Shown piece by piece: positions 1 to 9,641 of a DNA stretch of 64,000 bases. The notes beneath the pieces are model-generated. The model worked only from the letters and a program-made list of their open reading frames with translations, ran no database searches and was not told the DNA's origin. The stretch lies in NCBI RefSeq assembly GCF_000149955.1, contig NC_030990.1, forward strand, positions 3,523,482 through 3,587,481, read 5' to 3'. A program made the translations under genes and the position numbers. Positions within the stretch are counted from its first letter, which is position 1. Every line of letters starts with the position of its first letter. This DNA comes from Fusarium oxysporum f. sp. lycopersici 4287 (Eukaryota > Ascomycota > Sordariomycetes > Hypocreales > Nectriaceae).

Positions 1-1495
1 CTATCGGAAGCCCCAAGTTCATCGTTGCGCCTATGGTAGACCAGTCTGAATTTGTGAGTTGTTGTTCGACCTAGTCATGTGTGGTTTGACTGACAGCTTA
101 GGCCTGGCGCATGTTGACTCGAAGTTTCATTTCACCCACTGAACAAAAGAGTCTCCTTGCCTATACACCCATGCTCCACGCTCGACTCTTTTCACAGGAC
201 GAGAAGTATCGCAAGGCGCACTTCCAATCGGTTAAATCCGACGGCGAAACTCCCTGGCTTGACGGAAACCCTTCTATCGACCGACCGCTATTCGTCCAGT
301 TCTGCGCGAACGACCCCGAAGCGCTCCTTTCTGCCGCTAAGCAAGTCGCCCCTTACTGCGATGCTGTTGACTTGAATCTCGGATGTCCTCAAGGTATCGC
401 ACGAAAGGGAAAGTATGGTGCTTTCCTCCAGGAAGACCAGGATCTTATCTTCCGCTTGATCAACATTTTGCACAAGGAGTTGCCTGTGCCTGTGACAGCC
501 AAGATTCGAATCCTGGACACGAAGGAGGAGACCCTGGCATACGCGCAGAATGTCCTGAAGGCTGGCGCATCCATCCTCACTGTCCACGGCCGACGAAGGG
601 AGCAGAAGGGACATTTGACGGGCCTGGCTGAGTGGAAGATGATTCGGTTTTGAGAGATAGCCTACCCAGGGAGACAGTCATTTTCGCGAATGGAACATCC
701 TTCAGGAGGGAGACATCGAGAAGTGCCTCGAGCTACAGGAGCGATGGCGGGATGAGCGCCGAGGGCAACCTCAGCGACCCAGCTATCTTCACAAAGCCAC
801 CAGCCGTCGGAGAGGAAGGACGAGAATATTGGAGAGGAAAAGATGGAAAAGGGGGTTACAGAGTTGATGCTGTGTTCAGACGATACATGGACATCCTCCA
901 CGAACACGTTTTCGGAGAGAAGCACATCGAGCGCCGACCACTTTTCATGCCTGGTGACGATACTGAGTGGATGAACGAGAGCGAGACAGCTGAAGACGAG
1001 CCACCGTCCAAGAAGCGAAGAAAGGACTTGGGCAAGAAGGGGGAACAGGGACCCAACATGTCAGCCATGCAACCCCATCTTTTCCATCTATTGCGACACT
1101 TTGTCTCCAAGCACACCGACGTGCGAGACATGCTAGCCAAGAGCCGAGCAGGCGACATGGAAGCCTACGAGCGCGTACTATCTGCCGTGGAGCGCAAGGT
1201 TGCAGAAGGTCTCATTGAGTACGAGCGCACCAATGGGGAGAGCGTTGCGGAGACACCATTGGCCGAGGGCGAGGAGGATCCTCCTGAGACGGAGAGCTCA
1301 GTAGGCACACAAAGACGGTGTCGAAGGCCTTGGTGGGTGGTTCAACCCATCATTCGACCCCTACCGAACGAGGCGTTCAAGAAGGGGGCTTTGACTATGA
1401 GTAAAAAGGATAAGGTCAAGGCGCAGGAACAGAAACAGGAGGAGAAGGGCAAGCAGGAAGATATCAAGGCACGAGATGAGGCTTTGGCGGGATAG
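1..1495 (+). CDS. dus1: tRNA-dihydrouridine(16/17) synthase, 5'-truncated by window edge and frameshifted
   Basis: FMN enzyme that reduces uridine to dihydrouridine in the tRNA D-loop. The first exon runs off the left edge and ends at 53; an intron covers 54-101; the frame resumes at 102 with AWRMLTR. Seen: VAPMVDQSEF, the active-site cysteine motif NLGCPQGIARKGKYG, KIRI, and VHGRRREQKG. The C-terminal part (from about 750) continues with GGMSAEGNLSDPAIF and ends with the family tail PWWVVQPIIRP and a Lys/Glu-rich end. Between about 648 and 742 the frame is lost and regained. Reading family-like residues requires one missing base near 648-651, 694, 734 and 742; four deletions restore exactly the downstream frame. 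As written the enzyme would stop at 651-653, before the end of the barrel. Assembly error and real decay are both possible. Family identity is secure. Confidence 0.9.
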
Positions 1496-3371
1496 AGTTA
1501 TGATTATAATGAGCATTATATAGATGGCGTATAGGGGTGAAATGTTTAGAATAGATCAAAAGACATAGCTTCTCACAGTAATGATTTGGAATCCAATTAT
1601 CTAGTTCAGAGTGCAAGGCAGATGAGGAAGTGGAACTAAATGAAGATGAAAGAACCCGAGTGTGGTCTGTTTCATCATCACATTGCCACAGCGTGATCAA
1701 AGGTAAAAAGGCAAGATTGATACAATACTATATGAGCTTTTATTAAGCTTTTAGTAGATATAATGAAAGATCAATATCATTGATAGGATAAGGAGTTTGA
1801 AAGACAAAACGACAATGAAGAACACAGCGGGGACTCCTTATACTCCCGAAGCTTTTCTCATTCTTGCAGGGTTGGGTTGCGAAGGCAACTCCAATGTGAA
1901 AGTTTTTAGATATAATAAATCCTTTCAGGAGAGGTCGTCGTCTATTAATATTTCTCTGAGACCAGAGTGGCAGGCATCCGAGTCGTTCAGCAAAAGACAC
2001 CAAGAGGCGTGGTCTCGATGTGTTCTTGATGCTCTCTAGATCTGGAGCTGGAGCTGTGACCCAAAGTTGTGGTGTAAAGTGGATACTTGGATAAATCGTT
2101 AGCCTATATCTTACTTACATCCATTGCTTCAAGCTCGGAAACGACAGTAAATTAGCCGCGACAGCGAGCAGGTTCAAAAAATCCAAATTTACTTGACTAA
2201 GTGGAAAAACATATAGGGCGTTGGTCTCCTTGAATATTTTGCACGTAGCAAGCGCCACCTTCTGCTGCATCTCGTTCTTGCCCCCCTGTGAGTACGAGGG
2301 TATTACATGTGTATGTGTATAGATAAACATATAAGATAGAGAATTTGATTCTCTAGGACAAAGACTTAGGAGAAAACCTCTGGAATATACATACCTCGAT
2401 CAGACAAGACACTAGGAGTTTCCCTGGTTTGAATTAGCAGCTGCTTGTTCAGGGAAACTGATAATAACAATAGCTTACACATAAACAAGCATAGTTAATA
2501 GATAACAATATCCTACGCATGTGTTTATCGGCTTCTCATCTGGCTATGAGATGCTTGCATTTCAAAGAGAGCATACCGACTCGATACTAGAGATAGTGGT
2601 TTGTTATTCATTCTAAACCTACCTGAATTCTGATCCAACGTTCAAACCTATCCTAGGCTCATACATAACCCAGGTTAATTTCAACCAGTCTACGTAGTGA
2701 ATATACGCTATCACATCGGACTAGGGAAGGGGATGCAGCATGATTACTCATGGAAAAGTTCCCGAGTTACAAAGGGAGCGTGGTGGTCTGTCTCGTTGAG
2801 TGAAGTATATCACCAGCGTTTTTAACTTGTGCATCTCCCATATCTCTCGGTTTAGTGCTAGCAGAGGAGATCTTGATAAGCTGAGTGGATGGGCAGCTCT
2901 GAGATGTTATGAAAATTCCCGACAACAACTGGATCTTAGTATAGTGTTGTTTGGTTCTTTGTTATAGTGTTTGTTGCTTGTTGATGCGCTTCTTTTCACA
3001 GCCTTCTGTCAACAAGCATAAGTGAGAATGGAAAAAAATGGACTGCATTGTTACGTGCATATTGAAGTAAACTGACAACAATCAAGAGACTTTAAAAATT
3101 GAACGAGCTCTGAAGATGAGCCAGTAAGGCAGAGGTGTTGGTCCTTATCTTGAACTGGGTTTGATCTGCCCTTTTCCCATTCTGCAACCTTTACCAGTCT
3201 CTGTTTCTCCCTCAACTTTTTTTGAAGCTTTTTAGACGGTTAGTGTCATCCGATTCACTACGAGAAACTGTGCCTTGTTGCCAGCCCGCTTGTCACTGAA
3301 TCACTGTCACACACTGCCTGCTACTGTTACACCTCGTGCCCTGCCTTAGGCACCTTTCTCTGCCTTATTCA
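1496..3371. other. intergenic, no gene supported
   Basis: AT-rich DNA between the DUS1 stop and the leader of the CCCH gene. Open frames here reach only about 86 codons on either strand, with no family resemblance and no convincing splice pairs. The last 200 bases become strongly CT-rich, typical of a fungal 5' leader for the next gene. Confidence 0.5.
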
Positions 3372-3528
3372 ATGTGCCCTAATCTCCGCACTGTTTCTTC
3401 TTCTTTTTATTTTGATCCTCAACCTCTCCCTCCTCTTTCCTCCTCTTCTTCTCTCCAACAGGTAGCCACATATCAACAACACAACAACACACATCACAAG
3501 CCAAATATACCTACCTGAAATATCCAGC

Positions 3529-4443
3529 ATGTCAACGTCATAGAATGACCAGCAAAAGGGTGTCGCTTCCTTGTCGCCCGAGGACGACAATAAGCCCAAT
3601 AGTGAGGGTGAGGGTGAAGTCCCGCAGAGTCGGGTCGACAACGAGCTGAAGCGATTTCGCCAGGTAAGATCTCACCGGCCAGCATCTCGGCAATGTCACC
3701 GTACTAACTATATATTTCAGCTCAAAGACGACTTCTTCCGGCCTGTTCCTGTAGTCAAGAAGGAGCCCAAGGCTCCCAGACAGCGTCGTACGTTCACGCG
3801 GCTCTGCCCTGAACTTCGCAACGACGGGGATTGCGAGCAGGGTGAATCTTGTAAACTTTTCCACTTCGTCCCCCGGGAACTTCCTGGCAAGCAGTTTACA
3901 GACTATCCCGTGGACCTGTTTTTCGCCAACTTCAAAGAGTTTGACTATCAACGCACCAAACCCTTTTTCGATGAGTTCTATCGCATGTGTGATCACTTCG
4001 GCTGGTCTGATGAGGAAGCCACTGGGCCCTGGTACAACTTCCGCGTTTCACTCATCCAGGAGTTCAACTACGTCGTTGGTGAGGATAAGGACAATCTTCT
4101 GCACTGGCAGAATATGTTCAACCTCATCGGCTTGCCCAAACCAACTTCTCTTCACGAAGCACGCACAGTTAGTGAAGCTCGTCCCGCAGCCATTTGCAAC
4201 GGAAAACTGACCGGATACCAGACCATGCGAGTAACTCATGTCAACCTTGTGGACTTGGTTGAATCACCTCGAACCCGCCAACCAGTCGAGCACTTCAAGA
4301 CTGTTCAAGATCTTAGCCAATACAGCGTCTACGAAGACAAGATCTTTCCCAAAGAGGAGGCGTATAACGGTGGTCTTTTGGCGCTGTTGCTTCGTGAGAT
4401 TCTCGGTGCGCGATCCGGCCGGGCTCGGCGAGCGAGGAAGTGA
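3529..4443 (+). CDS. CCCH zinc-finger protein with fungal conserved domain; start disrupted or mis-splicable
   Basis: Two exons: one ends at 3663, a 57-nt intron spans 3664-3720 (branch CTAAC, acceptor TTTCAG), and the second ends at TGA 4441-4443. The protein has one C-x8-C-x5-C-x3-H finger (CPELRNDGDC, then EQGESC and KLFH), suggesting RNA or nucleic-acid binding. A fungal-type domain follows, with FGWSDEEATGPWYNF and THVNLVDLVESPRTRQPV. The best-placed ATG (3529, in a CA-rich leader context) reads MSTS and then TAG at 3541 before continuing in frame as NDQQKGVASLSPEDD. Either codon 5 is a nonsense mutation, or the TAG supplies the acceptor of an intron 3462-3543. In the second case translation would start at ATG 3372, which gives a phase-0 join. 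The next in-frame ATG after the TAG lies beyond the finger. The 57-nt intron has no stop in frame. Function is not known; the finger is clear. Confidence 0.75.
3664..3720 (+). other. 57-nt stopless intron of the CCCH gene
   Basis: GTAAGA donor, CTAAC branch, TTTCAG acceptor. Its length is 19 codons and it is open in the coding frame, so a retained transcript would insert 19 residues upstream of the finger without frameshift. Confidence 0.7.
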
Positions 4444-4933
4444 GCTGAATGGTGGCTATTTTGCATCTTGAATCGTGTTGCGCCATCACCTGCCACGACT
4501 ATTGTTATTCTTTCTTTGGAGGAAGCCATCTACTTCTTCTGGCCAACGCCTGAGAAGCTTGTGGTTTGACAGCCCAAAAGGAGGCATCAAATCAACGACT
4601 GTCACCTTCACGTGGTAATCTGGGTCAGTAGCAGAGAATGTTGTCTCTGTGAGCCTAAGACCAGCCATGTACATTACATTCGGATACAACATCTACGGAG
4701 GGTTTCAGTTCGATGGTAATTAATTGAAAACATGTAAGGGACAATGTGGAGTCGAACTCGTTAGCGACCAGAGTTATTGCTATGTGTAAGCACACGGTCA
4801 ATGATTTCGTTCAGTTTTAGTCAACTTTTATTTCCGTACAATCTACCAGTCCGTATTCCTTTTGATGATATTTAAGCTGAGTAGACCTTGTGATCTCTGT
4901 AGTATGCTCTAACTGTCTTTTCTCCCATGTCTC
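4444..4933. other. intergenic, no feature seen
   Basis: Spacer between the CCCH gene stop and the stop codon of the coding remnant on the opposite strand, so a convergent arrangement. No open frame above about 70 codons and no RNA gene recognised. Confidence 0.5.
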
Positions 4934-5238
4934 CTAAGAGTCGACTCCTCGCTCCTCACACTTCGTAAGAGCTTCTTTCATTCTCCTGTCAAACTCATTG
5001 TCACGCATCTTCACAAGAACTCGAACTTCCTCAGCTTGAAGATTAACACAAGATATACAGTGCCATTCTTGGTCGCAACAGATGCCGTATTTGCGGTGCA
5101 AGCGATCATGGGCACTGAACTTGCCTCGGCCGTGATAAAAGACCTCCGGTTGATGCTCCAGGTAGTCCTAAGGGGCGTTATTTGTTTGCTGAAGCTCTGG
5201 GAGGGCCGTCTGGATAATCTGACCAAAGAATGATGCGC
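4934..5238 (-). pseudogene. coding remnant or exon of an unknown Cys/His protein with in-frame TAG
   Basis: Not obvious as an ordinary ORF because it has no ATG. Reading the minus strand from 5236, 22 codons (starting ASFFGQIIQTALPELQQ) reach TAG at 5170-5168. After it 77 more codons run to TAG at 4936-4934. The second part has coding-like composition: EVFYHGRGKFSAHDRLHRKY, then ICCDQEWHCISC (possible metal ligands), then a charged helix-like end KMRDNEFDRRMKEALTKCEE. A plausible intron acceptor with a CTGAC branch lies at 5239 (CTAG before GCGCAT), so this would be the last exon of a gene whose upstream part I cannot find. The internal TAG could come from CAG by a C-to-T change. Alternatively its AG is a splice acceptor (CCCCTTAG). 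Family not recognised. Confidence 0.5.
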
Positions 5239-5990
5239 CTAGCTATAGTCAGTACAAGATTTCAGATGGATCTATAATAGGCGATCTAGCTCCCATAACA
5301 GTAAAGAGCACGGTAGCAAAAATATATAGCCCCAGGCTTCTCGCGACATCTGCATTGGTGATTTCCAATCAGAAGGAAACTTATGATAAGAGCGGTAACG
5401 CAGATGATGGTGAGCACCATGATGTAGGTTTGAGAGTGTGTTGTCGATACTAAGCAGTTAATGTTCCTAAAAGGAGAATAAATAATGGCACGCAGAATCA
5501 ATGGCTTATGTCATTACCTCACATCACTCATTGCAGTACAAACAAAGAACGACTTTTAGTTTTGTTCGCTATAGAAATTTCCTTTGTTAGGTGGCTGCCA
5601 CCAACGTGTAAGGTCCTCACCAAATAAAGCCATAAAACATGAGCTATCGGGTTGTTGCAGATTCTAGGTAATAAAACGTCGACGTCGGAGCATCATCAGA
5701 TCTAACAATACTGGCAGGCTTGAAGAACATTACGGTCAGATCAGGGTACCTTACGAATCGTAAGGGTTCAAGAAGTCTTGACTTGTGTATCTCTCTGATG
5801 TTGGGGTAACTTGAGGATAATACCTTCTATTCTCCTCATATCTTCGGCCTAGATGTTCAGATATGCAAATGGATTTTACCAGAAATATGTCTACTTCTTC
5901 AATATACCTAAGGCGCGAAAAAGACAAAACTCCTTTTAGTTGAGCATGGTCAGCATGCATCTATCATATCCCCATACCCCAGTCCCCAAC
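5239..5990. other. intergenic, AT-rich, no gene supported
   Basis: AT-rich sequence upstream (minus strand) of the 4.9-kb coding remnant and downstream of the small 6-kb gene. Contains a TATATAT stretch on the minus strand near 5320, which could be an old promoter for the remnant. No open frame of note. Confidence 0.4.
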
Positions 5991-6319
5991 TTAACTCTCA
6001 AATGGATTCATATTCTCGACGCTCGAATACTCCATATTCAAGACTGTTGAGAGTCTAGTCGGAAGCATAGTCACGTCAATTTCCAGCTTTTCCAAACCAG
6101 CGCTTCCTAAATACAAGTTAGCCGTTCTGTTGCCTTATGTTGCCCAAAAACATGCTTGATAGACATACCAATGCCAATCGCGACGCTTCCAAGAGCCATA
6201 GTTCCGATACGAGCTTTAGTGTTTCTCGTCTTTGAGCCCATCATGATGATACCGATGCCGAACGTAGTTACGTTGTTGCTAGCCTTGGGCGGTTCCTGGG
6301 ATCCTAAGGGAGTTTCCAT
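5991..6319 (-). CDS. small 88-aa protein of unknown function, two exons
   Basis: Exon 1 is 6319-6169 and exon 2 is 6106-5991, with a 62-nt intron 6168-6107 (GTATGT donor, TTTAG acceptor, phase 1). The exons sum to 89 codons including TAA. The N-terminal half has two glycine-rich hydrophobic stretches (FGIGIIMM and IGTMALGSVAIGIG) separated by a basic segment SKTRNTKAR, so it may sit at a membrane. The C-terminal half (LEKLEIDVTMLPTRLS) is polar. A TTTATAAAG box on the minus strand at about 6457-6466 lies roughly 140 bases upstream of the ATG. A plus-strand ORF of 88 codons overlaps but has neither splice signals nor a TATA element. No family recognised; the splice-consistent frame is the main support. 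Confidence 0.55.
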
Positions 6320-6453
6320 ACTGATGAAGGTGACGATTTTACCGGATGGAGAGGCTAGAAGAAGCGGGATAGCTGAAGATCTGAGATACGTTTCTAGAGG
6401 TCAACAGTATTTATATTCATAGAAAAGTCACTATTTCTTCAACCAGGGGCCTC

Positions 6454-6468
6454 CCCTTTATAAAGCAC
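6454..6468 (-). promoter_or_regulatory. candidate TATA box for the 88-aa gene
   Basis: On the minus strand the sequence reads CTTTATAAAGG, about 140 bases upstream of the ATG at 6319. Position fits a fungal TATA-type promoter with a leader of roughly 100 bases. Confidence 0.4.
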
Positions 6469-6630
6469 GAGACTATTCACTTTGTCGTGATGCATTCAAC
6501 AAAGAACATGAAATTCACCGTTGAAGAAATCCCAAGAACAATGACGCTAGGCCTCAAAAGCTTACAATTTTGGTAGTCCTGCTGATAATATAACTCCTTA
6601 ACCTGGTCTTCTAATTATAAGTAACCCCCT

Positions 6631-9237
6631 TCAACTTCCCCTTCGTCCTCGCTTCATCGGTGGCGGTGACCGAGAAACACTATCGCTATAACGTCTCCTC
6701 TTTGGCGGCACAGGGCTCAAAGACTTCTTTGCTCCACGGCGCGGGGGGCTAGGTGACCGCGAGTATGAGGCTTGGCGACCATTGCGCGCAGGTGGGGGCG
6801 ATACGCTGTCTGGTCTGGCCCTTCTTGGAGGTGGGGATCGCGAATCGTATGAAGGTGAGCGACTGAATTGCTTGCCAGTATCTCGCGGTCCATCACTGAC
6901 AGAAGAGCTGTTGCGCCGATGTGAGGCTGGACCGGCATTTCCGCGCGGTCGGCCTCGTCGAGGTGGGCTGCCCGAGTATGACCTCTCCCGTTTTCTCACA
7001 GGAGAAGGAGATCGGCTCTGGGAATCATATGAGCGGCTTCGCCCATCTCGAGCTGGAGGTAGCGGCGATCGTCCTTCCGAAGCGAAGGAATCCTTGCGTC
7101 CACGTGCTTGACGTGGAGGCGTGCGGGAACGACTTCGAGATGAGTATGAGGCGCTGCGAGCCCGACCCTTGCCATTTCGTGGGGCAGGGGATCGTGAGCG
7201 GCTCTCACTATCGTAACGACGTCCTCGTCGGGGAGGGCTGGCAGAGCGAGACTCGCTGCGTCCCCTTCCTCGTGCAGATACAGATCCTGAGAATGACCTT
7301 GATCGCGACGAACTGTATGAACGTCCCCGGCTTCTTCGATCAGGAGACCGAGAAAGAGATCTTCCTCGGTCAGCGACCTTACGTGGTGTTCGCGATCTAG
7401 ATCGAGATCGCGAGTAAGAAGAGCCTGTGTACGACGAATAGCTTGAAACTGAATCAGAGTCTGAATCAGCCGCAGGGGGTGCAGGTAAAGCAGGTTTGGG
7501 CATGTTCTGTAGGTAGGTTCGCATCTCTTCTGTGAGAGCACCCATACCAATACTTGTAAAGTAGTTGATGGAGAATCTGATATTGCGGGGGTTGTCCTTA
7601 GGGAAGAGGCCTTCCAGGTTGGGGCGCAGGGTTTCATCTGTCATACGTGCCCTCAACTTGGGCATACCCGTTTCCTCTGCGATGAACTGAAACAGGATCT
7701 TGATAAAGATACGGCTACTGGATGTGGTCTCGTCCTCGTTCAAGTGAATGACAGATAGACAGTGCCAGCCCAGGGCGTCTGAAGCAAACATGTGACCAAA
7801 TAGCATCGCAATATTGCGCAATTTGTTGTTCTCGTATCGATGGATAGTGTCGTAGTACTTGGCAAAAGCCTGCTCAAACAGGTCGCACCACAGTCGGTTG
7901 ATCTTGGCGAAGCGCTCACCAATCATGCCAAAGAACTTGGTGTACGTCTTTTCTTGCGAACAGCACTCCACGATCATGGAGGGAAGTTCTGGTTCCTGAC
8001 CGGCAGGGAGGTTGATCTTCATGAGTTTGTGGACAGCTTCCTCAGGATCGGCACTAGACATGATAGTGAGATAGATAGTTCTCCGTAAGTTGACAAGATC
8101 GGCATTAGACTGGTCCTTGATCTCCATGGCTTTTGTCTTCTCGTCCTCCTCGTCTTCGGACGAACTCTCGTATTCATCCTCGTCATCCTCGTCGTCGCTA
8201 CCTTCGCCTAGAATCTCAGCCTTCAGCTTCTTGTACGCCTCTTCGTGCTCCTCCCACTCCGGGTCGAATTTGAAAATGTTGAGTCCATCTTGCACATCGA
8301 TTTCACCCTCCAGCTCGATACGATGTGTGATCTGATCCTCCTCTTCAACCAAATCCAATTCCTCCTTGACAGCTGGGTTGTCCTTGAATTTGTCCTTGCG
8401 CACCTGGAACAACACTTCGATCATGTACTGTGTTCGCTTGTCGATATCGGCTTCGTGCAGAATGTTTCGGAATTGGTCAAAAACAGCCATGGCAATAGAC
8501 GGCTGCATCTCCTCCAGATATTGTCCAACCTCTCGGCAGAAACCAACCGCAATCTCAACACTGTCATCGGTCGGCTTATGAAGCAGGAGAAGAAGAATCT
8601 GACCGGCGAGCATTTCATGTTGAACCTGCTGGTTGATGAGATGCGCCAGGAAGGTAGTCGAGGAAAGGCAGACAGCCTTGTCGTTTCGCTTGAATCCCTT
8701 TCGGAACTGCATAACCAAACGACGAATCAGGAGCTCGCCGACCTGGGGTAGCTTGGTGTTGACGATAGCAGCCATGGCGGCATAAATCGGTGTGAACGGT
8801 AAACTGGCAGCCTGGGCCTTCATGATCGATCGACAAAACAAACCGCGACCTCGGATCAAATTCTCTCCAAAAAGCTCGGGAACGATGAACTTGATGTTCG
8901 CAGTGTTGACCTTGTTGATCAGACCGTTGATACTCTTCTTGAGCGCCTCCCATGCCATGCGCTGATACTCCTTGCTCGTCTTATCCGTGATCTGGGCCTG
9001 GAGCGCGCGCAGTCGAGCGGGTGGAATATATGTACCGCCGGATCGCATTGTGAGAAGCTTCTCGTACTCTGCCTTTGCAGCCGCTTGTTTCTCCTCTTCG
9101 GTTCGCACAGGCGCAGCTTCTCGTTTTTGCTTGGGAGAGGCTGATCGCTGGTCTCTCGCAGGACGATATGAATCGCCATCACGCTTGTCGCTGCGATCGC
9201 GGTCCCGACGCGGGAGATCGACCTCGGCGGAAGCCAT
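6631..9237 (-). CDS. cwc22: pre-mRNA-splicing factor CWC22
   Basis: Nuclear spliceosome component; in characterised homologues it contacts eIF4A3 and is needed for the first catalytic step of splicing. Single exon, 868 codons, ATG at 9237. Residues about 1-60 are charged. GGTYIPPARLRAL (about 67-79) is the conserved entry motif. A MIF4G-type helical domain follows (about 100-290, with KKSINGLINKVNTANIK and IRGRGLFCRSIMKAQ). An acidic linker ([19 protein letters not shown]) precedes an MA3-type domain that includes NLRRTIYLTIMSS, LFGHMFASDALGW and NIRFSINYFTSIGMG. The last ~250 residues are an Arg/Ser-rich tail of SR type. The long RS tail explains several spurious antisense ORFs. The gene is divergent from dpm2 across about 400 bases. 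Confidence 0.96.
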   Translation of the reverse strand: MASAEVDLPRRDRDRSDKRDGDSYRPARDQRSASPKQKREAAPVRTEEEKQAAAKAEYEKLLTMRSGGTYIPPARLRALQAQITDKTSKEYQRMAWEALKKSINGLINKVNTANIKFIVPELFGENLIRGRGLFCRSIMKAQAASLPFTPIYAAMAAIVNTKLPQVGELLIRRLVMQFRKGFKRNDKAVCLSSTTFLAHLINQQVQHEMLAGQILLLLLHKPTDDSVEIAVGFCREVGQYLEEMQPSIAMAVFDQFRNILHEADIDKRTQYMIEVLFQVRKDKFKDNPAVKEELDLVEEEDQITHRIELEGEIDVQDGLNIFKFDPEWEEHEEAYKKLKAEILGEGSDDEDDEDEYESSSEDEEDEKTKAMEIKDQSNADLVNLRRTIYLTIMSSADPEEAVHKLMKINLPAGQEPELPSMIVECCSQEKTYTKFFGMIGERFAKINRLWCDLFEQAFAKYYDTIHRYENNKLRNIAMLFGHMFASDALGWHCLSVIHLNEDETTSSSRIFIKILFQFIAEETGMPKLRARMTDETLRPNLEGLFPKDNPRNIRFSINYFTSIGMGALTEEMRTYLQNMPKPALPAPPAADSDSDSVSSYSSYTGSSYSRSRSRSRTPRKVADRGRSLSRSPDRRSRGRSYSSSRSRSFSGSVSARGRGRSESRSASPPRRGRRYDSESRSRSPAPRNGKGRARSASYSSRSRSRTPPRQARGRKDSFASEGRSPLPPARDGRSRSYDSQSRSPSPVRKRERSYSGSPPRRGRPRGNAGPASHRRNSSSVSDGPRDTGKQFSRSPSYDSRSPPPRRARPDSVSPPPARNGRQASYSRSPSPPRRGAKKSLSPVPPKRRRYSDSVSRSPPPMKRGRRGS

Positions 9238-9641
9238 CGTCAGAAAATTACACTCGCAGTTGCAGTCACGATCGATTTATTCTACCGTGTCGATTACTGC
9301 GTCCTAAATTTCGATGGCGTGGGGGCGAGAGAGTGAAAGTCCTTGCGAACCGAGAAAGATGTCGTTGCTAGCGTCGTCGCGCGCGAAGTAATGTCGAGTT
9401 TGAAAAAAGATATTCAGCCACATTTGGAGCTCCGAGATCATGTGGCTGTGCAATTGTGGCGCTCCACCTTTAGTCGTCACGTCCCCTGAAGCTTGTCCCT
9501 AAAGCCAACTGGACTTTTTGACGGCAACCATTTCACCACCAAAAGATACTGCCACGACACTCCTTTATTTCTACTTCTCGGTCTCAATCTTCATCTCTGC
9601 TCAACAAAGACTACGCTCGCTCGCTTTGCGCATCTTTGACA
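9238..9641. promoter_or_regulatory. divergent promoter region cwc22 / dpm2
   Basis: 404-bp spacer between the two start codons, which point away from each other. CT/CA-rich towards dpm2. No distinct factor site is claimed. Confidence 0.5.

Noticed and set aside
4738..4775. Possible tRNA T-arm (GGAGTCGAACTC) near 4750
   Set aside because: The flanking bases do not form a five-pair T-stem and no acceptor or D-arm is found.
6156..6422. 88-codon plus-strand ORF over the small 6-kb gene
   Set aside because: No splice or promoter support; the minus-strand two-exon model has both.
6996..7637. 213-codon minus-strand ORF and several plus-strand ORFs inside CWC22
   Set aside because: Shadows of the repetitive RS-encoding sequence in the real frame.
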